Below, piece by piece: positions 24,592 through 32,045 of a stretch of DNA of 64,000 nucleotides. The number at the start of each line of letters is the position of its first letter. Position 1 is the stretch's first letter. The DNA is from Secundilactobacillus collinoides DSM 20515 = JCM 1123 (GTDB lineage Bacteria; Bacillota; Bacilli; Lactobacillales; Lactobacillaceae). The notes beneath the pieces are model-generated. The model searched no databases and had not been told where the DNA came from. It saw only the letters and a program-made list of their open reading frames with translations. The position numbers were made by a program, and so were the translations under genes. Location of the stretch: assembly GCF_001435975.1 (NCBI RefSeq), contig NZ_AYYR01000009.1:237672-301671 (forward strand), in the 5' to 3' direction.

Positions 24592-25680
24592 ATGGCAGAA
24601 CGGACAGTAGCATCAGCCGAGTCCCTAGTGACCCGGATCAGCACATTAATTGAAAAGACTGGCAGTACCCGGCCATTTCTGGTTTGCGGCCATTCATTCA
24701 TGCAAACGGCGGCGTATCAGGAATTAATGAAACTTGATGGTTTAACAGTAACTGGGTTTCATGATTATGAACCCAACCCCAGTTATGAATCTGTTGTGAA
24801 GGGACTGAATGCCTTTACGCTTAGCGGCAGTGACCTTCTGCTGGCAGTTGGCGGCGGCAGTCCAATGGATGTTGCAAAGAGTATCAAAGCATTTGTTGGA
24901 ATGAGCGATTCAATCCCCTACGTGAACCAACTGATTCAGCCGAACGCGATTCCGTTGATCGCCGTGCCCACCACAGCGGGAACGGGAAGCGAAGTGACCC
25001 ACTTTGCGGTGATTTATTACCACGGTGTGAAGCAATCCATCTCGGATGCGAGTTTGCTGCCGACTGATGCTGTCCTTGACCCCAACTTGTTGGACAGTCT
25101 GCCCGATTATACCCGTAAAGCCAGCATGCTGGACGCGTTGTGCCACAGTATCGAATCCTTCTGGGCCGTAAAAGCAACCGAAGAAAGTCGTCGTTATGCC
25201 CGCCAAGCTATCCGTTTGTGGCTTAGCAGCTATGAGGACTACCTGAACAATTTGCCAACTGGTAACAGGGACATGCTGGAAGCGGCAAATCTTGCCGGAA
25301 AAGCCATCAACATCTCAACAACAACGGCAGCACATGCCATGGCCTATAAACTAACTGGTACGTTTGGTATCGCGCACGGCCACGCGGTTGCGGTCTGTTT
25401 GCCAAAAATTTGGCGCTATATGTTGGCCGAGGAGCCAAGTATTGAACTGAACGCGAAGTTTGACGCGCTGGCGGAATTGTTCGGTCAATCAGATCCAGAG
25501 ACGACGATCGATTGGTTTGAAGCGCTATTGAAACAGCTTTCGATAGAGGCGCCATCGACAAACGATGACCACCTGATCACACAGTTGGCTGGTTCGGTTA
25601 ATCCGCAACGGTTGGGTAACAACCCCATGAAGCTGGACGTGGCGGATCTGCGAGCAATTTACCGAAGTATCTTGAAGTAA
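24592..25680 (+). CDS. Iron-containing alcohol dehydrogenase, probable phosphonoacetaldehyde reductase
   Basis: A 362-residue group III alcohol dehydrogenase. It has GGGSPMDVAK at 87-96 for the dinucleotide, TTAGTGSE at 127-134 and probable metal ligands Asp181, His185, His248 and His262 in the usual D-x3-H ... H-x13-H spacing. It starts 11 bases after phnW with a strong AGGAGG site, so the two are co-translated. By context it should reduce phosphonoacetaldehyde to 2-hydroxyethylphosphonate with NAD(P)H, as PhpC-type enzymes do in phosphonate biosynthesis. An unrelated aldehyde substrate cannot be excluded. Confidence 0.8.
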   Translation: MAERTVASAESLVTRISTLIEKTGSTRPFLVCGHSFMQTAAYQELMKLDGLTVTGFHDYEPNPSYESVVKGLNAFTLSGSDLLLAVGGGSPMDVAKSIKAFVGMSDSIPYVNQLIQPNAIPLIAVPTTAGTGSEVTHFAVIYYHGVKQSISDASLLPTDAVLDPNLLDSLPDYTRKASMLDALCHSIESFWAVKATEESRRYARQAIRLWLSSYEDYLNNLPTGNRDMLEAANLAGKAINISTTTAAHAMAYKLTGTFGIAHGHAVAVCLPKIWRYMLAEEPSIELNAKFDALAELFGQSDPETTIDWFEALLKQLSIEAPSTNDDHLITQLAGSVNPQRLGNNPMKLDVADLRAIYRSILK

Positions 25681-26125
25681 GAAAACGCCGCAGATCACTT
25701 GCTGGAAGACGTGGGGTGCTTTGCCGCTAGAACGTTAATCTTTTCAGATACAACGCATGACCTTTCACTAGAATTGAACGCATTAGACATTAGAAGATGA
25801 ACAGATCACCGAACGCGGGTGGTCTGTTTTTTGACTCTTGTAAGAGTTGGTCACGGCAAGGGACGAAACAAGGCTGACTGAAATCGACTTGGATCGACTA
25901 ACAACCGGAATTAACCCTTTGGCCGAAAATCGGGTCACTGATCGGATGAAGATATTATGAAATGCAGAAGGCACGAATTGTAGATGGTAAGGGTGGCAAA
26001 CGGACAACTAACGCATGGCTGCCGCTTGGGTTTGCGATGAAGACCCAGGGACTGTCGGTGTTGATGACGCAACGCGGATAAAAAAACACCTAAAAAACGG
26101 CAGAAGTGACGTTTCTTAGGTGTTT
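25681..26125. other. Intergenic region, possibly gene debris
   Basis: About 445 bases between the phosphonate operon and a convergent TetR gene. Terminators lie at 25800-25832 and 26083-26126. The sequence between is of coding-like composition but broken in all frames, so it may be decayed gene remains; nothing is recognisable. Confidence 0.4.
25800..25832 (+). terminator. Terminator of the phosphonate operon
   Basis: Stem AACAGATCACC with GGTGGTCTGTT (one G-T pair) followed by TTTT, 120 bases after the alcohol dehydrogenase stop. Confidence 0.75.
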
Positions 26126-26126
26126 T
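26083..26126. terminator. Terminator of the TetR gene
   Basis: Stem AAAAACACCTAA with TTAGGTGTTTTT, touching the TetR stop codon, with long A and T tracts on either side. Confidence 0.8.
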
Positions 26127-26728
26127 TAGTGCTCAAGTGCGTGGTGATAAGCCGGCAGTAATACATCGTCAATGACACTAGCGAGTTCGGCATCGGAAAA
26201 TTCCTGATTGACGAAAAGATGGTATCTCAATAAATCAAAAGGCAGCAGTTTTACCTGATCCGGCAAGGTGCCAGCCCCCAACTCGTCACGGTCCTGTGCC
26301 CGTTTAACCACCCGATCAATGGCGTTAATGTCAATGGCGTTGCCCTCTGCAATCATCCGCTGAATGGCGGCCCCTTGTTCCTTATTCAACCCGCCCATGA
26401 GCGAGCCAAGGTAGGATTCATCGAAGGTCTTCATGCTGACGGTAAATCGTTTCAGCACTTGGGTGAGATCTTCAGCAAGTGTCCGACCGGTCAACTTGAT
26501 TTCATCGGTTCGACCGCTATTTTCCCGCTTGATCTTATCCTGCAGGGCGGCAATTGCCAGCGCAAACGGCGAGTCCCAACGACGGTAAATAACGGGTTTG
26601 CTGGTGTTTGCCCGGTCGGCTACTTTTGGAAATGTCAGCCCAGCGAGCCCTTCTTCTGCTAAAATTTCGCGCGTTGCCAGATAAATGGCAGCTTCTAAAG
26701 CCGCGCCCCGTCGGCGTGTTTGCGTCAT
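26126..26728 (-). CDS. TetR-family repressor of the DHA2 exporter
   Basis: A 200-residue regulator; the HTH region covers about residues 14-57 and includes LTFPKVADRANTSKPVIYRRW, followed by a C-terminal TetR_C-like domain. It is divergent from a DHA2 exporter. Two near-identical imperfect palindromes (AAGATAC...GTTTCTT) flank the exporter promoter, the expected layout of a self-regulating TetR switch. The ATG at 26728 lies within 20 bases of the first palindrome, so autorepression is likely. Confidence 0.88.
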   Translation of the reverse strand: MTQTRRRGAALEAAIYLATREILAEEGLAGLTFPKVADRANTSKPVIYRRWDSPFALAIAALQDKIKRENSGRTDEIKLTGRTLAEDLTQVLKRFTVSMKTFDESYLGSLMGGLNKEQGAAIQRMIAEGNAIDINAIDRVVKRAQDRDELGAGTLPDQVKLLPFDLLRYHLFVNQEFSDAELASVIDDVLLPAYHHALEH

Positions 26729-26744
26729 GTGACCCCTTCTTTCA

Positions 26745-26769
26745 AATAAGATACCGAAAGTTTCTTATT
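26745..26769. promoter_or_regulatory. TetR operator O1
   Basis: Imperfect palindrome with AATAAGA and TCTTATT ends around a GATACCGAAAGTTTC centre. It reaches the -35 box of the exporter promoter and lies next to the tetR start. It matches O2 at 26808-26832 at almost every position. Confidence 0.7.
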
Positions 26770-26795
26770 GACTTTTGTTTTCTAAAGAGTATTAT
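26768..26795 (+). promoter_or_regulatory. Promoter of the DHA2 exporter
   Basis: TTGACT at 26768-26773 and TATTAT at 26790-26795 with a 16-base spacer, between operators O1 and O2. Confidence 0.6.
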
Positions 26796-26807
26796 AGCAT
26801 TTGTTCA

Positions 26808-26832
26808 TTTAAGATACTAAAAGTTTCTTATT
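26808..26832. promoter_or_regulatory. TetR operator O2
   Basis: Second copy of the operator (AAGATACTAAAAGTTTCTTATT), placed downstream of the -10 box and just before the AGGAGGG ribosome site of the exporter. Confidence 0.7.
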
Positions 26833-26844
26833 CAGGAGGGTAAC

Positions 26845-28347
26845 ATGCAAAACAAAACAACAATTTCAAAAGCAACCATGACGGTGGCCTGGGTAGTAGT
26901 TTTCGGAGCTATGGCACCGTTATTAGATTCCACCATGATCAATATCGCTATCAACAATCTGGTGAATAGCTTCTATAGTTCAGTGACAACGGTGCAGTGG
27001 ACGGTGACTTGCTACATGTTGGCAACCGGTGTGGCAGTGCCTTTTTCCAGTTGGCTGATCAACCACTTTGATGGCAAGCATGTTTTTATGGCTGGTGAAT
27101 TACTATTTGGCATTGGGTCGATTTTGGCCGCCATTTCGCCAAACATTCAGTTTCTGATTGCTGCACAGCTGGTCCAAGGGTTCGCCGGTGGCCTGATCAT
27201 GCCGCTGCTGACCACGTTGCTAGTGCAAACAGCTGGCGCGGCCGTTATGGGGCAAATGATGGCCACAGTTGGGTTACCAATGATTCTCGGCCCGCTTGTT
27301 GGTCCTGTGATTGGCGGGATCATTATCAAGTTTCTGTCTTGGCACTGGATTTTTTGGATCAACGTACCAGTGACACTGATTGCACTTCTGCTCCTTGCTT
27401 GGAAGATGCCGAATTATCCAGCACAAAATAAGAACGCTAAGTTGGATATCATTGGTACGGCGTTACTGATTGCCGCTACCAGCAGCATGATCTACGGGGT
27501 GGTTAAGGCCGCCCACGCTGCCAATTTCAGCAATCAAACGACCGTGACATTTTTGATTGCCGGTGCCGTTGCACTGGTGCTGTACATCATTTGGGCAGCG
27601 ATTCGCGGTGACAAAGCGGTTTTACCACTGAAGCTGTTTAAGTTTCGTTCATTCGACGGTTCTGTGATTGGCTTGTTCATTGCCGGCACGGTGCTCAATG
27701 GGGCAATGCTGCTTCTGCCGCTGTTTTTCCAAAACGTCCGCGGGATGAGCGTCATCATGGCTGCCTTAGCGTTGATTCCACAAGGCGTTGGCATGCTGAT
27801 TTCTCGGCCGATGACCGGGCACTTGACGGACAGTATCGGTGCCAAGTACGTGGTTCTGGTCAGCGTTATCATCACCTTTATCGGAACAATTCCGTTTTTC
27901 TGGATCGATCAGCACACATCCTACTGGATCGTTGCAGCGGTACTGTTGGTCCGCGGCGTTGGTGCAGGCGGTATCTTAACCCCGTTGATGGCCGATTCAT
28001 ATAGTGGAATGGCCAGCAGTGATGTTCCCGCCGCAACGATCGGGTCACGCATTGTCCAAAACATCGGCAGCGCGTTTGGCTCGGCTTTAGTCACCACGGT
28101 AGTCACGGCATTCTCGACAGCACATGTGAAGACGTTTGAAACGCACATGAAGGACGGTCACTACACGGTTGCCGCTAATATGCTTAGCTCATTTACCCAT
28201 CAACACCTGGTTAACATTCGGCTGGAGGCCTTTCAACACGGTTTTTTGATTATCTCGATCGCTGCCCTGGTCATTATGTTACCAACTGTTTTACTTTCCA
28301 ATAAGATTAAGCAAAATTCACGGAAACCAGTGCAAAATTCGAAATAA
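26845..28347 (+). CDS. MFS exporter, DHA2 (EmrB/QacA) family, 14 helices
   Basis: A 500-residue exporter with DHA2 marks: LDSTMINIAINNL in helix 1 (motif D1), a QLVQGFAGGLIMPL helix 4 and ILGPLVGPVIGG (motif C) in helix 5. It expels drugs or other toxic compounds at the expense of the proton gradient. AGGAGGG lies 5 bases before the ATG. Expression is probably controlled by the divergent TetR protein through the O1 and O2 sites. A degenerate SDR gene follows 46 bases downstream and may be co-transcribed. Confidence 0.9.
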   Translation: MQNKTTISKATMTVAWVVVFGAMAPLLDSTMINIAINNLVNSFYSSVTTVQWTVTCYMLATGVAVPFSSWLINHFDGKHVFMAGELLFGIGSILAAISPNIQFLIAAQLVQGFAGGLIMPLLTTLLVQTAGAAVMGQMMATVGLPMILGPLVGPVIGGIIIKFLSWHWIFWINVPVTLIALLLLAWKMPNYPAQNKNAKLDIIGTALLIAATSSMIYGVVKAAHAANFSNQTTVTFLIAGAVALVLYIIWAAIRGDKAVLPLKLFKFRSFDGSVIGLFIAGTVLNGAMLLLPLFFQNVRGMSVIMAALALIPQGVGMLISRPMTGHLTDSIGAKYVVLVSVIITFIGTIPFFWIDQHTSYWIVAAVLLVRGVGAGGILTPLMADSYSGMASSDVPAATIGSRIVQNIGSAFGSALVTTVVTAFSTAHVKTFETHMKDGHYTVAANMLSSFTHQHLVNIRLEAFQHGFLIISIAALVIMLPTVLLSNKIKQNSRKPVQNSK

Positions 28348-28393
28348 TCGTGTAACATAATCGTAACGCAACTGAAACAGGAGGGACGTTACG

Positions 28394-29227
28394 GTGAAGC
28401 AACCTAAGGTGGAAAACAAAATTGTGTTGGTTTCAGGCGGCACTTCAGGGGTCGGCAAAGCGGCCGCCATTTCATTGGCAAAGGTCGGCGCGGAAATTAT
28501 CATTTTAGGGCATGATCAAAAACGGGCCGATGCCGCCGTGGCTGAAATTCAGCGTCGCTCCGGCAACCCGTTGATCTGGGCGGAACTGTGCGACTTAACG
28601 TTGCGCAGCGCGATTCAAGATCTGCACCAGCGGCTGGTCGACCAAAATATTCGTCTGGACGCGCTGATCAACGCGGCCGGCGGTGTCACGTTGCCACAGG
28701 TACCGACGACGGAAGGGGTCAACACCAGCTATGCGCTGAACTACGGCGCTACGTACTGGCTGACTACGGAACTTCACGACCGGTTACGCAAGGGCGCGCG
28801 TGTCCTTAATGTATTAGGGCTCGCGTTAGTTGCTAAGAATCAGCCAGTTTTGATTCCCAAGGATCCAAGTTGTACTGGACTGACCAGTTCACAGGTCATC
28901 GACGCGGCGTTTTCAAATAAAATGCTGCTGACTCAGGCTTTAGCTGGCCGTTACAAACGCGATAACATCACAATCAATTGTTTCAATCCGGGACTGATCA
29001 GAACCGGTATGGGGGCGGATGCGTCGGCCATGGCTAAAACCCTCCGCGGCTTGTACAACGTGCCAGCAAAGACTGAGTCCAAACTGGTCGCCAAACTCGC
29101 CCTCGACCCGCGTTACACACAGACCGGTATCCTCTATAATGTCTGGGGACACCCAGTAGAAATGCCGGCTCGCCATTACACGGTTCAAAAACGTCGCGAC
29201 TTGTTGGCGTTTAGTGCAGCACTATAA
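28394..29227 (+). CDS. SDR-fold protein lacking the catalytic Ser and Tyr
   Basis: A 277-residue Rossmann-fold protein of the retinol dehydrogenase-like SDR group. The nucleotide motif SGGTSGVGK and NAAGG are present. Where active SDRs have a serine after the central strand it reads LNVLGLAL, and where YxxxK is expected it reads AFSNK, with alanine in the tyrosine position. The structural NPGLIRTGM region is normal. It is therefore probably not a standard dehydrogenase; it may bind NAD(P) or use a different mechanism. The GTG start has GGAGG 9 bases upstream. It follows the TetR-controlled exporter. Confidence 0.75.
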   Translation: MKQPKVENKIVLVSGGTSGVGKAAAISLAKVGAEIIILGHDQKRADAAVAEIQRRSGNPLIWAELCDLTLRSAIQDLHQRLVDQNIRLDALINAAGGVTLPQVPTTEGVNTSYALNYGATYWLTTELHDRLRKGARVLNVLGLALVAKNQPVLIPKDPSCTGLTSSQVIDAAFSNKMLLTQALAGRYKRDNITINCFNPGLIRTGMGADASAMAKTLRGLYNVPAKTESKLVAKLALDPRYTQTGILYNVWGHPVEMPARHYTVQKRRDLLAFSAAL

Positions 29228-29385
29228 ACTTACAAATCAAATAAGCAGTCATCTGGGACAACGGCCTGTTGTTCTGGAGGGCTGCTTTTGTTCTGCTCTA
29301 AATCGCTGATGTGTGTGTTCTGATTTTTTTAGGATCAGCGAGCGAGATTGCAACAAACTAAATACCACTACCCTGTAATTCTAGA

Positions 29386-29420
29386 CAAAAAAACGATGCC
29401 CAAAATCACGGACATCGTTC
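29386..29420 (-). terminator. Terminator of the FMN reductase pair
   Basis: Stem AACGATG...CATCGTT followed on the minus strand by a run of seven T, 15 bases after the stop codon. Confidence 0.8.
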
Positions 29421-29434
29421 ATAAAATCAAGTTA

Positions 29435-30616
29435 TTAATCTTCTTTAGATGCACTGGTAGTTGCATCGGTATCGTCTGCGTCAGCCTTAGCTTTGGCTGC
29501 GCCGTCAGCGGCGTCATCCACCGGTGCGCCGGTCTCTTCGGAAGCAGCACTCGTAGCATCGGCACTGGTTTCAGAAGTGGCCGCATCGTCACCGTGCTTC
29601 GAAGCCCCAGTGGTAACATCAGCAAAGGCGCCGTTTTCGAATAAACTAATGATGTGTTCAACGCTGCCAGTGAATTCAATGGTGCCAAGGTAGGATCCGT
29701 CCACGTCACGCAGCGCGTAGTACTGAATCAAGGTCCGGTGGCCGTGCATGATCAATGGCCGTTCAACCATGTCCCGGGAGCCGTCTTTGAAACTATTAAT
29801 GATGGCTTTAACAGCAGGCAAGGCCTTCGGTGGGTGACATTCATCAACGGTTTCATTAATTTCGTTGACGTGACGGACGTGCTCGCGGTTCGGTTTGTCG
29901 GAGAACCAAGCAAAACGGTCGTTGCGGTCAATCAAGTCAATTTCAAATGGGATGGTACTGAAAATCTGTTGGGCTTCCTTGAACGAGAGGCGTCCAGTAG
30001 GGAAGTTGATGTAGGCATCGTTCACAAATGGTTGTTTCAGGGTCATAAGGTTATCCTCCTCGGTTTGTTTGGATAGGGCATCGGTGAGCTTCACGAAGCT
30101 GGTAAAACTTTCCTCTAGGTTCGCAACTGCGGCCTGGTCGGTAATGTTCCCATCTTTGTTGAAACTTTGTGCGGCCTTGCCAACGAGTACTTCGTGGCCG
30201 GCTTGAACGGCAGCGTTACAGTCTGGTGATGCCAAGATTTGGCGGACTTGTTCTTGGGCCCGCGACGTTGCCTGCGTCCCGTAAGACACGCCGACCACCA
30301 TGGTTGGTTTTTGTTCCAGAATGTTCTTTGGATTATAGAACAGCCACTCAATGGCACTGATCAAGGCTGCGGGAATCGCGTGGTCGTATTCGGGACAAGA
30401 AAAAATCACCCCGTCTGCGTTTTTAACAGCCTGCTTAAATTGCCAAACGGCCATGGATTGTTCTTCATAAGGCAGATCCTGGTCGAAAGCTGGTAATTGA
30501 TTGATTTCCAAAACATCGATGTCTGCCAGTTGTTTGAAATGTTTCTTCATATACTGAAGCAGGATTCGGTTGTAGGAAAAGTCGGCGTTGGTACCGACAA
30601 TTGCAGCAAATTTCAT
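29435..30616 (-). CDS. NADPH-dependent FMN reductase fused to a PAS (DUF438-like) domain with acidic tail
   Basis: A 393-residue fusion. Residues 1-180 are a flavodoxin-like NADPH:FMN reductase (VGTNADFSYNR and SCPEYDHAIPAAL). Residues about 200-330 match the PAS type found next to DUF438, with FPTGRLSFKEAQQIF, CHPPK at 260-264, and a YYALRDVDGSYLGTIEF strand pair. Residues 333-393 are a low-complexity Ala/Ser/Thr/Asp tail. A perfect AGGAGG stands 8 bases before internal Met191 (30044-30046), just at the start of the PAS part, so a 203-residue PAS-only product may be made. It is followed from upstream by a second reductase 11 bases away. A redox-sensing role is an inference. Confidence 0.82.
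   Translation of the reverse strand: MKFAAIVGTNADFSYNRILLQYMKKHFKQLADIDVLEINQLPAFDQDLPYEEQSMAVWQFKQAVKNADGVIFSCPEYDHAIPAALISAIEWLFYNPKNILEQKPTMVVGVSYGTQATSRAQEQVRQILASPDCNAAVQAGHEVLVGKAAQSFNKDGNITDQAAVANLEESFTSFVKLTDALSKQTEEDNLMTLKQPFVNDAYINFPTGRLSFKEAQQIFSTIPFEIDLIDRNDRFAWFSDKPNREHVRHVNEINETVDECHPPKALPAVKAIINSFKDGSRDMVERPLIMHGHRTLIQYYALRDVDGSYLGTIEFTGSVEHIISLFENGAFADVTTGASKHGDDAATSETSADATSAASEETGAPVDDAADGAAKAKADADDTDATTSASKED
30055..30060 (-). promoter_or_regulatory. Internal ribosome-binding site before the PAS domain
   Basis: AGGAGG on the minus strand, 8 bases before ATG 30046-30044, inside the fused reductase-PAS gene. It would allow separate translation of the PAS part. Confidence 0.55.
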
Positions 30617-30627
30617 GAATGGGCCTC

Positions 30628-31173
30628 CTACTTCGCGTTGTTACGTTCAGCAAACGTAATGAATTCAGCAAAACATTTATCTAAGAATTTCACGGTACCT
30701 TCATCCTTCACGTCGCCATGATCATTAAAAGCAGTGTCGCCGTTGCCTAACAGGAATTCGTCACCCTGCCAAGCAATGGCGTTAACGCCTGGTGAATTGA
30801 GGATCTGACGCAACGTCATTTGGGCGCGGGAACCGCCCTGCGGAAATGATGATACGCTGACGATCATGACGGGTTTGTTAGCAAAAGGGTGCAGGTTGTA
30901 AGACAGCCACTCGAGGACGCTCTTCAGTGAAGAGGCCACCGTGTGGGCGTGTTCGGCACAACTGATAATGACGGCATTGGACTGTTCGATCTGTTGCGCC
31001 AGGTCGATGACGGGCTGGGGGTCGCCCCCGGGGTAGTTTTCATTGAACATGGGTACTTGGTCAATATCGGCTACGGTAATGTCCTGATCATCGAAGTGGC
31101 GACTCATAAACTGGAGCAGTTTGCGGTTGGCAGAGTGTTTCGAGTTAGAGCCAACAATTGCTGTTATTTTCAC
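30628..31173 (-). CDS. NADPH-dependent FMN reductase
   Basis: A 181-residue flavodoxin-like reductase (NADPH_FMN_red family) that supplies reduced flavin or reduces quinones and dyes. VGSNSKHSANRKLLQ near the N-terminus binds the flavin phosphate and SCAEHAHTVASSLKSVLEW is the second flavin loop. It is a paralog of the N-terminal part of the next gene, with which it forms an operon (11-base gap). The start is taken as the GTG at 31173, with GAGGTGAG upstream; a GTG at 31182 is within the ribosome site. Confidence 0.83.
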   Translation of the reverse strand: MKITAIVGSNSKHSANRKLLQFMSRHFDDQDITVADIDQVPMFNENYPGGDPQPVIDLAQQIEQSNAVIISCAEHAHTVASSLKSVLEWLSYNLHPFANKPVMIVSVSSFPQGGSRAQMTLRQILNSPGVNAIAWQGDEFLLGNGDTAFNDHGDVKDEGTVKFLDKCFAEFITFAERNNAK

Positions 31174-31691
31174 AAGTCTCACCTCAAATTAGTTTAATAT
31201 ATTTCGTTTAATATAATATACGAATAAATTGTAATGCATTTTAGAACTAAAAGCAAGAACCTTGAATGCGTTTCCATCCTATCTACAGCAAGCCAAACAA
31301 AGTAATGATTAAGTGTTGAATTTCTGTTGGATCACTGGTTAGCGGTCATAGTCTAGAATACCTGCTCATCGAAAACGGGGCTGGAAAAGACATAAACATA
31401 GGGAATAAATGGCAATTTTCTCCGCTAATGATGAGTTGCACATATGAGCACTGCTTTTTGATACGTTCTAATGCACACGATACAGGGAATAATTTGAAAT
31501 TGCAATGAGAATTCCTTGGTTCACTTTATTTTTTGAAAAAGGCGTGCTATTTTTTAATAATTGTAACGGTGAGCCCTTATCCAGCAAGAACATAAGCAAA
31601 ATTTATCATATGTTGAAGGTTTGACTATATGCTTATTTTCGAAATATTATGAAGCCATTGAGGTTGTTTTAAAGATTTATGCGTTTTTTTT

Positions 31692-31723
31692 CACATTTTT
31701 GATAAAACGTTTTCAAATATGTG
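31692..31723. promoter_or_regulatory. 32-base imperfect palindrome
   Basis: CACAT...TTTGA...TCAAA...ATGTG symmetry with 12 of 16 positions paired. The centre contains AAAACGTTTTCA, a cre-like sequence that matches the consensus at most but not all fixed positions. Confidence 0.45.
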
Positions 31724-31776
31724 AAACACCACTTTTTGAGAGAAGATGATGAGTGAAATTGGTATGGATTATTGAT

Positions 31777-31828
31777 AATCGTGAAAACAATGGCAAACGC
31801 TATCTGTTATTTAACCGTTTTCACGATT
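31777..31828. promoter_or_regulatory. Inverted pair of perfect 12-mers (AATCGTGAAAAC)
   Basis: AATCGTGAAAAC at 31777-31788 and GTTTTCACGATT at 31817-31828, 28 bases apart, about 105 bases before the malate dehydrogenase -10 box. They look like two binding sites for one regulator. Confidence 0.5.
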
Positions 31829-31930
31829 AAATTTACCCTTAGAATTTGAGAGAATTCAAATCAGTATTTTAAATAATTAAAAAAATCGTGGTATTTTTTA
31901 AAAAAGTGAAGACTTTTTAGAAAAATCATG

Positions 31931-31936
31931 TATAAT
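31931..31936 (+). promoter_or_regulatory. -10 box TATAAT of the malate dehydrogenase gene
   Basis: A perfect TATAAT with only a weak -35 region (TGAAGA at 31907-31912), 110 bases before the start codon. The weak -35 suits an activated promoter. The leader contains a small GAGCAA...TTGCTC hairpin. Confidence 0.55.
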
Positions 31937-32045
31937 GAATGTGACCTTAAGAGCAAGCGACTTAGAATTGGTTGCTCGAAGGTAGCTGATTGTTGTACGA
32001 AGCTGATTTTTAATTATGAAAGATACTGAAAGGGGACTGAACACT

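Larger units (their letters stand above)
31174..32045. other. Long AT-rich control region before the malate dehydrogenase gene
   Basis: About 870 bases with no supported gene. It includes a cre-like site at 31263-31276 (TGAATGCGTTTCCA, one mismatch), a 32-base imperfect palindrome, a pair of perfect inverted 12-mers and the malate dehydrogenase promoter. The length and number of symmetrical sites suggest complex regulation. Confidence 0.5.

Noticed and set aside
25783-26007. 74-residue minus-strand frame in the gap after the phosphonate operon
   Set aside because: Crosses a terminator, has no ribosome site and resembles no known protein.
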